Of a stretch of DNA of 64,000 bases, positions 55,109 through 64,000 are shown one piece after another. Source of the stretch: Franconibacter helveticus LMG 23732 (GTDB lineage Bacteria; Pseudomonadota; Gammaproteobacteria; Enterobacterales; Enterobacteriaceae); contig NZ_AWFX01000049.1 of NCBI RefSeq assembly GCF_000463115.2, forward strand, positions 62,001 to 126,000, written 5' to 3'. Position 1 is the stretch's first letter, and every line of letters begins with the position of its first letter. The translations under genes and the position numbers were made by a program. The notes below the pieces were generated by a model that ran no database searches, was not told the DNA's origin, and worked only from the letters and a program-made list of their open reading frames with translations.

Positions 55109-55205
55109 GATTGATGAATTAAATTCCTGTATGTCGTGATTTTATACCCAGGATAAGAATCGTATTCCCGATTAAGCTTTATCTCACTACCTGAAGGAGG
55201 TTTCA

Positions 55206-56279
55206 ATGCAGAAAAAAGCGCTTATCGCCGGGATCAGCGGCGTGGTGGGTTCCGCTACGGCGAAACGGTTACTTGAACAAGGCTGGGAAGTGTATGGTCT
55301 GTCGCGCGGGCGTACGCCTGTGCCGGAAGGCTGTCACTCTCTTACGGCGGATCTCACTTCTGAAGCATCCGTAAAAGAAGCGGTGAAAGATCTTAAGCCA
55401 GACGCGCTCTTTTTTAGCGTCTGGGCGCGCCAGGCGAATGAAAAAGAGAACATTCGCGTCAATGGCGGCATGGTGCGTAACGTTATCGAGGCGCTGGGTG
55501 AAAACCTCAACGGCAGCCACGTTGCGCTGGTTACCGGCCTGAAGCATTACCTCGGGCCGTTTGATGCTTACGGTAAAGGCGAAGTGCCGCTGACGCCGTT
55601 TCGCGAAGAGCAGGGCCGCCAGCCGGTCGATAACTTCTATTATGCCCAGGAAGATGAAATGTTCGCCGGGGCGGAAAAGTATGGCTACAGCTGGAGCGTG
55701 CATCGCCCGCATACCATCATCGGTTACGCTATCGGCAACGCCATGAATATGGGGCAAACCCTGGCGGTATACGCTTCGCTGTGTAAATACCACGGTTTGC
55801 CCTTTGTTTTCCCTGGCTCCGCCGCGCAGTGGAATGGCGTTACCGACATGAGCAGCGCGAGCCTGGTGGCCGAGCAGCTGGAATGGGCGGCAACGTCGCC
55901 TGCGGCTAAAAATGAAGATTTCAACACCGTTAACGGCGATGTGTTCCGCTGGAAATGGATGTGGGGGGAAATTGCGGCTTACTTTGGCATTGAAGCCGCG
56001 CCTTTCCCGCAAACTGAACAGCCGCTTGAAGAGAGCATGGCGCGCCACAACGCCCCGGCGCTCTGGAAAGCCGTGGCTGAGGCGCATCAGCTGAGCGAGC
56101 CGGATGTTAACCGGCTTGCCTCCTGGTGGCATACGGATGCCGATCTCGGTCGTCCGATGGAAGTTTTCACGGATATGAGCAAAAGCCGCAAAGCGGGCTT
56201 TCTGAATTACCATTCAACCCGTGACGATCTGTTCGCGCTTTTTGAAAAGCTTAAGCACGATAAGCTTATCCCCGCGTAG
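55206..56279 (+). CDS. SDR-family reductase of the PRISE (progesterone 5-beta-reductase/iridoid synthase-like) type
   Basis: The 357-residue protein is an extended short-chain dehydrogenase. The nucleotide motif is GISGVVGSATAKRLLEQG near residue 9. The usual YxxxK is replaced by the PRISE signature NFYYAQED near residue 144, as in plant progesterone 5-beta-reductases, where an equivalent tyrosine and an upstream lysine (here VTGLKHYLG near 118) act on enones. In bacteria such enzymes reduce small activated enones; the physiological substrate here is unknown. A GAAGGAGG ribosome binding site precedes the ATG. It is divergent from the LysR gene. Confidence 0.88.
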   Translation: MQKKALIAGISGVVGSATAKRLLEQGWEVYGLSRGRTPVPEGCHSLTADLTSEASVKEAVKDLKPDALFFSVWARQANEKENIRVNGGMVRNVIEALGENLNGSHVALVTGLKHYLGPFDAYGKGEVPLTPFREEQGRQPVDNFYYAQEDEMFAGAEKYGYSWSVHRPHTIIGYAIGNAMNMGQTLAVYASLCKYHGLPFVFPGSAAQWNGVTDMSSASLVAEQLEWAATSPAAKNEDFNTVNGDVFRWKWMWGEIAAYFGIEAAPFPQTEQPLEESMARHNAPALWKAVAEAHQLSEPDVNRLASWWHTDADLGRPMEVFTDMSKSRKAGFLNYHSTRDDLFALFEKLKHDKLIPA

Positions 56280-56285
56280 CATTTC

Positions 56286-56319
56286 AATACCGCTCTGGCT
56301 TAAACAGCAGGGCGGTATT
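56286..56319 (+). terminator. hairpin after the SDR gene
   Basis: AATACCGC and GCGGTATT pair across an 18-base loop that itself contains a short CTG-CAG pairing, followed by ATCCCTCC. It is a weak terminator without a long T run. Confidence 0.5.
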
Positions 56320-56351
56320 ATCCCTCCTTATTTATTCCCCTGTTTTTTCTG

Positions 56352-56391
56352 TTGTCTTATTATTTTCATTTAACTGTCATATTACTGTCAT
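56352..56391 (+). promoter_or_regulatory. tandem PhoB boxes upstream of the small-gene operon
   Basis: Four 7-mers, TTGTCTT, TTTTCAT, CTGTCAT and CTGTCAT, start at 56352, 56363, 56374 and 56385, an exact 11-bp period with AT-only 4-bp spacers (ATTA, TTAA, ATTA). The downstream pair, CTGTCATATTACTGTCAT, fits the PHO box consensus fully. Two boxes 22 bp apart are typical of strong PhoB promoters. A -10 cannot be fixed: TTTTCT lies at the usual 10-bp distance but is poor. The first small gene begins about 120 bases downstream. Confidence 0.75.
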
Positions 56392-56512
56392 ATAAATATT
56401 GTTTTCTTTTGTTATGCACGCTTAATCGAATCAGGTAAGTCTTAGTGCTGGATATTAAAAGTGATTTACGGTATTAAATAACCCCCTGCTTTTCTTCTCA
56501 AAGGATTTTCTT

Positions 56513-56767
56513 ATGAGTACAGCGGTGCTTAACGTTAAAATTAGCGCAGAATTAAAAGACCAGATCCGCCTTCACGCTGAGCAAAACAATGAAACCCTCA
56601 GCGCTATCACTGAAAAACTGCTCTCCCGGGCGCTGCTTGCTGCCAATGAGTCTTACGAGCCAGGCCATGAAGATGTCGACAGCCAGCACACTGAAGAAGA
56701 GGATATTTCTCCTCTTAACCAAAAAGAAATCAAAGCATTAAGAAAACTGCTGAAGAAGAAAAAATGA
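56513..56767 (+). CDS. small protein with ribbon-helix-helix pattern, unknown function
   Basis: I do not recognise this 84-residue protein by name. The N-terminal half (VLNVKISAELKDQIRLHAEQ then NNETLSAITEKLLSRAL) reads as strand-helix-turn-helix, the pattern of Arc/CopG/MetJ DNA-binding proteins and many antitoxins. The middle is acidic and the end is lysine-rich (LLKKKK). An AAGGA site lies 9 bases before the ATG. Its stop overlaps the next start as ATGA, implying translational coupling. The region is AT-richer than the flanks. It could be an antitoxin, an autoregulator or a small DNA-binding protein. Confidence 0.75.
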   Translation: MSTAVLNVKISAELKDQIRLHAEQNNETLSAITEKLLSRALLAANESYEPGHEDVDSQHTEEEDISPLNQKEIKALRKLLKKKK

Positions 56768-56985
56768 AAACCCAAACCTCACTCCCTACTGCTTCGACCT
56801 ATCGCGAAGCGTGTGAACTTCTCCGTTCAGGCTATGTAAAAAAGGTGCGTCTGGGCTGGGATATCGGCAGCGACGAGTTTTTTCGCATCGCCTCCGACTG
56901 GTGTGACGCAGGCGCCAAAATTAAACGCGAAGAAGGGGTTTTTGTTATTTCCGTTAAAGGATTTCCTGTTCCCCGCCAGGCGTAA
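56764..56985 (+). CDS. small soluble protein of unknown function, coupled to the RHH gene
   Basis: I do not recognise this 73-residue protein. It is compact and without membrane segment or signal peptide: a helix around TYREACELLRSGYVKK, WDIGSDEFFRIASDWC in the middle, and a strand-rich end (GAKIKREEGVFVISVKG). The start overlaps the preceding stop (ATGA). Position behind an RHH-type gene suggests a toxin-antitoxin-like pair, but no known toxin motif is visible, so this is only an inference. Confidence 0.7.
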   Translation: MKTQTSLPTASTYREACELLRSGYVKKVRLGWDIGSDEFFRIASDWCDAGAKIKREEGVFVISVKGFPVPRQA

Positions 56986-57001
56986 TAAAAGTGAAACTAA
57001 A

Positions 57002-57057
57002 ATGACATTTTTTCTTCATAAAAGCGTCATAAAGGGGACATTATGGAATGCAAGAAT
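57002..57057 (+). promoter_or_regulatory. second tandem PhoB-like array with -10, in front of a short transcript candidate
   Basis: ATGACAT, TCTTCAT, GCGTCAT and GGGACAT start at 57002, 57013, 57024 and 57035, again an exact 11-bp period, with spacers TTTT, AAAA and AAAG. Each copy matches CTGTCAT at 4-5 of 7 positions. AAGAAT at 57052-57057 stands exactly 10 bases after the last copy, the PHO promoter spacing. The copies are degenerate, so this is less certain than the first array. Confidence 0.5.
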
Positions 57058-57063
57058 GCATCC

Positions 57064-57154
57064 ATAATATAAAAACATGCCTCACCATCTCGCAATGTGC
57101 CATTAAGGATGATGCTGTTTGTGACGAGCTTTCCGGCTCGTCATCTATTTTTTT
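57064..57154 (+). ncRNA. candidate small RNA of about 90 bases
   Basis: Between the predicted start near 57064 and a strong terminator there is no good coding frame: MPHHLAMCH from the ATG in AAAAACATGCC is 9 codons, and the ATGATG near 57109 sits too close to AAGGA for good initiation. A short non-coding RNA is therefore plausible. The alternative is that this is merely the 3' untranslated end of the two-gene operon. Confidence 0.4.
57122..57154 (+). terminator. rho-independent terminator downstream of the small-gene operon
   Basis: TGACGAGC and GCTCGTCA pair around TTTCCG; after TCTA comes a run of seven T. Confidence 0.85.
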
Positions 57155-57245
57155 CCCGTCTTAAACTTTTTCCCGACGATCGCTTTCCTGCAATATTTCC
57201 GTTCTATCCTGGCGCTCTATAGTCTGGCTATGGCGGGGGTAGCGT

Positions 57246-57377
57246 ATGACGATGCGGCGTTTATTCTGTGTGGTTGAGATAGCACTTACCGTTGTCGTAA
57301 CGGGCTGGTGCGCCTGGCTGCTGGGCATTCTGGCGGTATTTTTGTGGCGCCTGACAATACCTATCCTCAGCGCCTGA
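57246..57377 (+). CDS. 43-residue putative small membrane protein
   Basis: The frame encodes 43 residues starting MTMRRLFCVVEIALTVVV, with one hydrophobic segment from about residue 8 to 34 and a basic N-terminus. GGCGGGGGT about 6 bases upstream can serve as ribosome binding site, and TATAGT at 57218 is a possible -10. Too short for ordinary gene finders and without recognised homologue; composition favours a real membrane peptide. Confidence 0.45.
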   Translation: MTMRRLFCVVEIALTVVVTGWCAWLLGILAVFLWRLTIPILSA

Positions 57378-57391
57378 AGGCGACGCCGCAT

Positions 57392-58816
57392 TCATACTAC
57401 GCGGCGCATCCCATTGTTGCCGTTTTGTTCCAGCTGCAACCAGAGCGGCTGCACGCTTTCCAGCGCCTGACGTAAAAGGGCGGTCTCATGAGTAAAAGGC
57501 AGCCGCAAATAACGCTCGAACGCCCCCTGCACGCCAAAGCGCGTGCCTGCGCCAAGATGAACGCCGGCGTTTTCCGCGCTGGCGGCGAAGCGCGTCGCCA
57601 GCTCGCCGGGTAACTCGACCCAGAAAGAAAGGCCGCCCGGCGGCGTAACGGTGCGCCAGCCGGGATAAAGCTGCGCCAGCAGCGCCGCGCAATCGTCCCG
57701 CTGTTTTCGCAGCCATGCGCGCCGGGCAGGGAGAAAATCTTCGCTGTGAGTCAGAAGAGAGGCGACGGCAAGCTGCTCAAGCACAGGGGAGCCTAAGTCC
57801 AGCGTGTCGCGTATCTGAATTAATGAGGCGATAGTTTTTGCGCTGGCCCGGATCCAGCCAAGCCGCAAACCGCCCCAGAAACTTTTGCCGGCGGAGCCAA
57901 GCGTAATCACCCGCTCATCTTCATCAAAAGCCGCCAGCGGAGGCGGGGGCGGCGCGTCATACCAGAGATCAACCATGGTCTCGTCTGCCACAAGCGTGGT
58001 GCGGGTGCGGGCAGCGATCTGCGCTACTTCAAGACGCGTCGCCGCATTCATGCATTGCCCGGTCGGGTTATGAAAATCGGGTAACAGGTAGGCCAGACGC
58101 GGCGAGGTCTGGGCGATAGTCGCCGCCAGACCGTCGGTGTCCCAGCCCGTTTGCGGCAGCGCGACGGGCACCGGGCGGCACGAGGCGCCCTGAATCGCGG
58201 CAATGGCGAGCGGGTAGGTAGGGTGGTCGACCACCACCCTGTCGCCCGGCCCTGTGAAAAGCCTTAATACCAGCGCGAAGCCGCTTACGGCGCCGTTCAC
58301 CACCATGATTTGCTCGGGCGTGGTAGGCAAGCCCCGCGCCTGGTAGCGCTGCGCGATAGCCGCGCGCAGCGGCGCAATACCCTGTTGATCATACCCTGTG
58401 CTGGCAAGGTGCGGCGGCAGCGCCGTCAGCGCCTGCTGGTAGGCATGATGAATCTCCGGCCCGGCGCTGAGGGCGGCGGTGGAAAGATCAAGCAGCGGCG
58501 TTGCGCCGGTACGCGTCGGGATGCTCTCCCGGCTGGCAGGCAGCTGCGTGACGGAACCAGAACCATGGCGGCTTGCCAGGTAGCCTTCATCGCGCAATAT
58601 GCCCAGCGCGCTGGCGACGGTGGTGCGGCTAACGGCGAGCGCGGCGGCGAATTCCCGCTCGCCTGGCAGGCGGCTGTCCAGCGGCAGGCGGCCGTCGAGA
58701 ATAAGCAAACGCAGCGCATCCGCCAGCTGGCGATACACCGGGGCGCGGCTGTTCTCCTGCTGCCAGCGGCCAAGCTGGCGCAGCAAAGAGGCGGTGGCGG
58801 TACGACGAAGGCTCAT
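57392..58816 (-). CDS. MocR/GntR-type PLP-dependent transcriptional regulator
   Basis: The 474-residue protein fuses an N-terminal GntR winged helix (APVYRQLADALRLLILDGRL and SRLPGEREFAAALAVSRTTV, about residues 24-72) to a fold-type I aminotransferase-like domain from about residue 110. The PLP lysine is in TLGSAGKSFWGGLRLGW near residue 318, and LLPDFHNPTGQC carries the conserved Asn-Pro. Such regulators sense PLP or PLP adducts. Divergence from a YczE-like gene makes this a YczR-type member. Confidence 0.92.
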   Translation of the reverse strand: MSLRRTATASLLRQLGRWQQENSRAPVYRQLADALRLLILDGRLPLDSRLPGEREFAAALAVSRTTVASALGILRDEGYLASRHGSGSVTQLPASRESIPTRTGATPLLDLSTAALSAGPEIHHAYQQALTALPPHLASTGYDQQGIAPLRAAIAQRYQARGLPTTPEQIMVVNGAVSGFALVLRLFTGPGDRVVVDHPTYPLAIAAIQGASCRPVPVALPQTGWDTDGLAATIAQTSPRLAYLLPDFHNPTGQCMNAATRLEVAQIAARTRTTLVADETMVDLWYDAPPPPPLAAFDEDERVITLGSAGKSFWGGLRLGWIRASAKTIASLIQIRDTLDLGSPVLEQLAVASLLTHSEDFLPARRAWLRKQRDDCAALLAQLYPGWRTVTPPGGLSFWVELPGELATRFAASAENAGVHLGAGTRFGVQGAFERYLRLPFTHETALLRQALESVQPLWLQLEQNGNNGMRRVV

Positions 58817-58821
58817 AAGCA

Positions 58822-58843
58822 GTCCACTTTATAAAAACTGGAC
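58822..58843. promoter_or_regulatory. inverted repeat in the MocR-yczE divergent promoter
   Basis: GTCCA and TGGAC flank CTTTATAAAAAC, which contains a TATAAA -10-like core. The site sits 6 bases before the MocR start and about 60 before the yczE-like gene, a plausible operator for the regulator. Confidence 0.45.
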
Positions 58844-58902
58844 CTTAATAATAGGGCCGCAAAGCGTAGAGTGATAGCCATTCACCCAAAGAGGATAAAA
58901 AA

Positions 58903-59508
58903 ATGGTGCGTCGGTTGATTCAGCTTTATACCGGTCTGGTGCTTTATGGCGTTTCCACGGCAATGTTTGTACGCGCTGACCTGGGCGCTGACCCGTGGAA
59001 CGTGTTCCACCTTGGCGTGGCGCGAATTTTCTCGCTGAATATCGGCATGGTGATGATCCTGGTGGGCGCGCTGGTGCTGCTGTTGTGGATCCCCCTGCGC
59101 CAGCGTCCGGGGCTTGGCACAGTCAGCAACGTCGTGGTGCTGGGGCTGGCGGCAGACGCGGCGCTGGCGGTTATGCCGCCGCTGGAATCGCTCGCGGCGC
59201 GTAGCGTTTTACTGGCCTGCGCCGTCATCGTGAATGCGCTGGCAACGGGGATGTATATTGGCGCAGGGTTTGGCGCCGGTCCGCGCGACGGTTTAATGAC
59301 CGGGCTGCATGCCCGCACCGGCTGGTCAGTGCGCGGCATCCGCACCGCAATTGAAGTGACGGTGCTGCTGGCGGGCTGGGCGATGGGCGGCACGTTCGGC
59401 GTCGGCACGGTATTGTATGCGCTCACTATCGGGCCGCTTATTCAGCTTTGTTTGCCCTGGTTTCGTGTGGCGCCTTCATCGCCACCAGCGGCTCGCCAGC
59501 CGGTCTGA
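58903..59508 (+). CDS. YczE/YyaS/YitT family integral membrane protein
   Basis: The 201-residue protein has five to six hydrophobic helices and the glycine-rich family segments RADLGADPWNVFHLGVA near residue 24 and GAGFGAGPRDGLMTGLHAR near residue 122. Proteins of this family are often encoded next to YczR-type MocR regulators and are suspected transporters, possibly linked to vitamin B6 or amino-compound handling; the substrate is unknown. AGAGGA lies 8 bases before the ATG. Confidence 0.88.
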   Translation: MVRRLIQLYTGLVLYGVSTAMFVRADLGADPWNVFHLGVARIFSLNIGMVMILVGALVLLLWIPLRQRPGLGTVSNVVVLGLAADAALAVMPPLESLAARSVLLACAVIVNALATGMYIGAGFGAGPRDGLMTGLHARTGWSVRGIRTAIEVTVLLAGWAMGGTFGVGTVLYALTIGPLIQLCLPWFRVAPSSPPAARQPV

Positions 59509-59582
59509 GCAGGCTGCGAAGCGCATCGCAACATAAGGGCGGCGGCTGGTGTAGAATGGCCTTTTTAGCCAGACCAGCCGCC

Positions 59583-60659
59583 ATGAAGCCAAAAGCGATT
59601 ACGCTCTATGATGTAGCCCGCCATGCGGGTGTCTCCTACCAGACCGTTTCCCGGGTGATCAACCAGGCGGAGCACGTTTCACAGCGCACCCGCGAGAGAG
59701 TGGAACAGGCGATGGCGCAGCTGCATTACGTGCCCAACCGTGTGGCGCAGCAGCTTGCCGGCAAGCCAACCATGACGCTCGGGCTTGTCACCGCCACGCT
59801 TGCGCTGCATGCCCCTTCGCAAATCGCCGCCGCCATGAAAATACGCGCCAGCGAGCGCGGCTTCAGCGTGGTTATCTCAATGCTTGATGAAAACCTTCCT
59901 GAAGCCTGCCACGCTGCGGTAGAGAGCCTGCTGGCGCAACGGGTAGACGGCGTGCTGGTCAATGTGCCGCTTGAAGATGAAGACGCGCGGCAACTGGCGC
60001 AGCGCTGCCATCCGCTGCCGGTGCTGTTTCTTGATGTAGGCCCGCAGGCGCCGGTCAGCGGGCTGGTTTTTGATGCCGCGCAAGGGGCGCGGCTTGCGGT
60101 GGAACATATGCTGTCGCTTGGACACCGGCGCATCGCATTACTGGCAGGGCCGCAAAACGCGGTTTCGGCGCGTCTGCGTTACGAAGGCTGGCGGGAAGCG
60201 CTCTCACGGGCGGCGCTGGAACCATGCGCGGTGGCGCACGGCGACTGGAGCGCCGCCTGCGGTTATCAGCAGTGCCACGTTTTGCTTGCCGCGCAGCCCG
60301 AGGCCATTATTGTCGCTAACGACCAGATGGCGCTGGGGGCACTGCGCGCCTGCGCCGAGCGCGGCATTAACGTGCCGGAAGCGCTCTCCATTATGGGTTA
60401 TGACGATACCGCCGACAGCGCCTGGTATTCACCGCCGCTCACCACCATTCGCCAGGACTTCCGCGAACTGGGCGAGCAGGCGGTAGACAGGCTGGTGGCG
60501 GGCCTTACCCAGCCGCTGGCCGACGAGCAGCAGATGCTGCCGGTTTCGCTGGTGGAGCGCCGCACCACCGCGCCGCGCCAGCAGGCGCCGGATGCGCAGC
60601 GTCTTGCGCAAGCGCTTCGCCAGCTGGCGCAGGACGTTGCGCGTCTTAAAAATCCTTAA
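59583..60659 (+). CDS. lacI: lac repressor LacI
   Basis: LacI represses lacZ and is released by allolactose. Starting at MKPKAITLYDVARHAGVSYQ gives 358 residues (E. coli LacI is 360); the 45-codon upstream extension is not conserved. The recognition helix VSYQTVSRVINQAEHVS is identical in its key YQ positions to E. coli LacI, so it should read the same operator. The hinge helix AQQLAGK, the sugar-binding core and a C-terminal leucine-rich tetramerisation segment (QRLAQALRQLAQDVARL) are present. It is directly upstream of lacZ. Confidence 0.95.
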   Translation: MKPKAITLYDVARHAGVSYQTVSRVINQAEHVSQRTRERVEQAMAQLHYVPNRVAQQLAGKPTMTLGLVTATLALHAPSQIAAAMKIRASERGFSVVISMLDENLPEACHAAVESLLAQRVDGVLVNVPLEDEDARQLAQRCHPLPVLFLDVGPQAPVSGLVFDAAQGARLAVEHMLSLGHRRIALLAGPQNAVSARLRYEGWREALSRAALEPCAVAHGDWSAACGYQQCHVLLAAQPEAIIVANDQMALGALRACAERGINVPEALSIMGYDDTADSAWYSPPLTTIRQDFRELGEQAVDRLVAGLTQPLADEQQMLPVSLVERRTTAPRQQAPDAQRLAQALRQLAQDVARLKNP

Positions 60660-60665
60660 TGCTTC

Positions 60666-63856
<3,191 letters not shown>

Positions 63857-63895
63857 TGACAGGCGCGCCACTACACTTATCCTCGCACTCTCACT

Positions 63896-63918
63896 GCGGG
63901 CGGTTCGCCGCCCGCTCC
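63896..63918 (+). terminator. hairpin between lacZ and ybaA
   Basis: GCGGGCGG and CCGCCCGC form a perfect 8-bp stem with a stable TTCG loop, followed by TCCTTCGTT. The weak T tail makes it a modest terminator. Confidence 0.6.
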
Positions 63919-63937
63919 TTCGTTGCGGAGGTATGAA

Positions 63938-64000
63938 ATGAACTATGTCGATGGTTTTGTCGTGGCGGTGCCTGCGGAAAATAAAGCGGCCTACCAGGCG
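63938..64000 (+). CDS. ybaA: YbaA, DUF1428 family (3' end beyond window)
   Basis: The first 21 residues, MNYVDGFVVAVPAENKAAYQ and one more, agree with the start of E. coli YbaA, a small protein of unknown function. GCGGAGG lies 6 bases before the ATG. In E. coli ybaA lies right next to ffs, so this gene marks the far boundary of the inserted segment. Confidence 0.88.
   Translation, partial: MNYVDGFVVAVPAENKAAYQA

Noticed and set aside
57109-57222. A 36-codon frame starting ATGATG near 57109 as a gene
   Set aside because: The AAGGA sits directly against the start codon and the frame runs through a strong terminator.
59448-59582. N-terminal extension of LacI from 59448
   Set aside because: It overlaps the end of the yczE-like gene and has no similarity to LacI; the helix-turn-helix begins normally after MKPKAITL.

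Overview
The window is chromosomal DNA from a member of the Enterobacteriaceae. Gene order and protein sequence follow the E. coli K-12 stretch from queA to ybaA almost gene for gene, with high G+C. The overall look (GC-rich, own lacI-lacZ, type I-E cas remnant, cdsH beside decR) would fit a Cronobacter-like genus, but species cannot be fixed from sequence reading alone.

Layout. 1-5220: queuosine tRNA modification (queA 3' part, tgt) and the Sec accessory complex (yajC-secD-secF). 5221-7470: tsx nucleoside porin and lipoprotein yajI on the minus strand; the yajD gene that sits beside tsx in E. coli is absent. 7469-11550: nrdR-ribD-ribH-nusB-thiL-pgpA. 11580-15670: minus-strand xseB-ispA-dxs-yajO (isoprenoid precursors). 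15882-20890: thiI, yajL, panE, yajQ, yajR. 21033-25823: cytochrome bo3 oxidase operon cyoABCDE. 26326-29040: ampG, yajG, bolA. 29391-36042: protein quality control block tig-clpP-clpX-lon, then hupB, with two clear sigma-32 promoters. 36266-45191: ppiD, ybaV, fadM, an inserted metallo-beta-lactamase-fold gene, queC, ybaE, cof, cdsH and its divergent regulator gene decR. 45252-52843: mdlA-mdlB, the NtrC/sigma-54 glnK-amtB operon, tesB, ybaY, atl.

The accessory part is 52844-63937. In E. coli K-12 the order here is simply atl-ffs-ybaA. In this window an N-terminal fragment of a type I-E Cas3 lies between atl and ffs (4.5S RNA), fused by a deletion-like junction to the ffs promoter region. Between ffs and ybaA there is about 9.7 kb of extra DNA. 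It holds a LysR regulator with a divergent PRISE-type SDR reductase, a two-gene operon of unknown small proteins (the first with a ribbon-helix-helix pattern), a possible small RNA and a 43-residue membrane peptide, a MocR-type regulator with a divergent YczE-like membrane protein, and lacI-lacZ with a lac-like promoter and operator but no lacY. ybaA begins at 63938 and runs off the end.

The observations I consider most worth checking are the Cas3-ffs junction and two tandem arrays of 7-bp PhoB-type half-sites with exact 11-bp period at 56352-56391 and 57002-57041. These flank the unknown small-gene operon; the second array sits in front of a short transcript candidate that ends in a good terminator.
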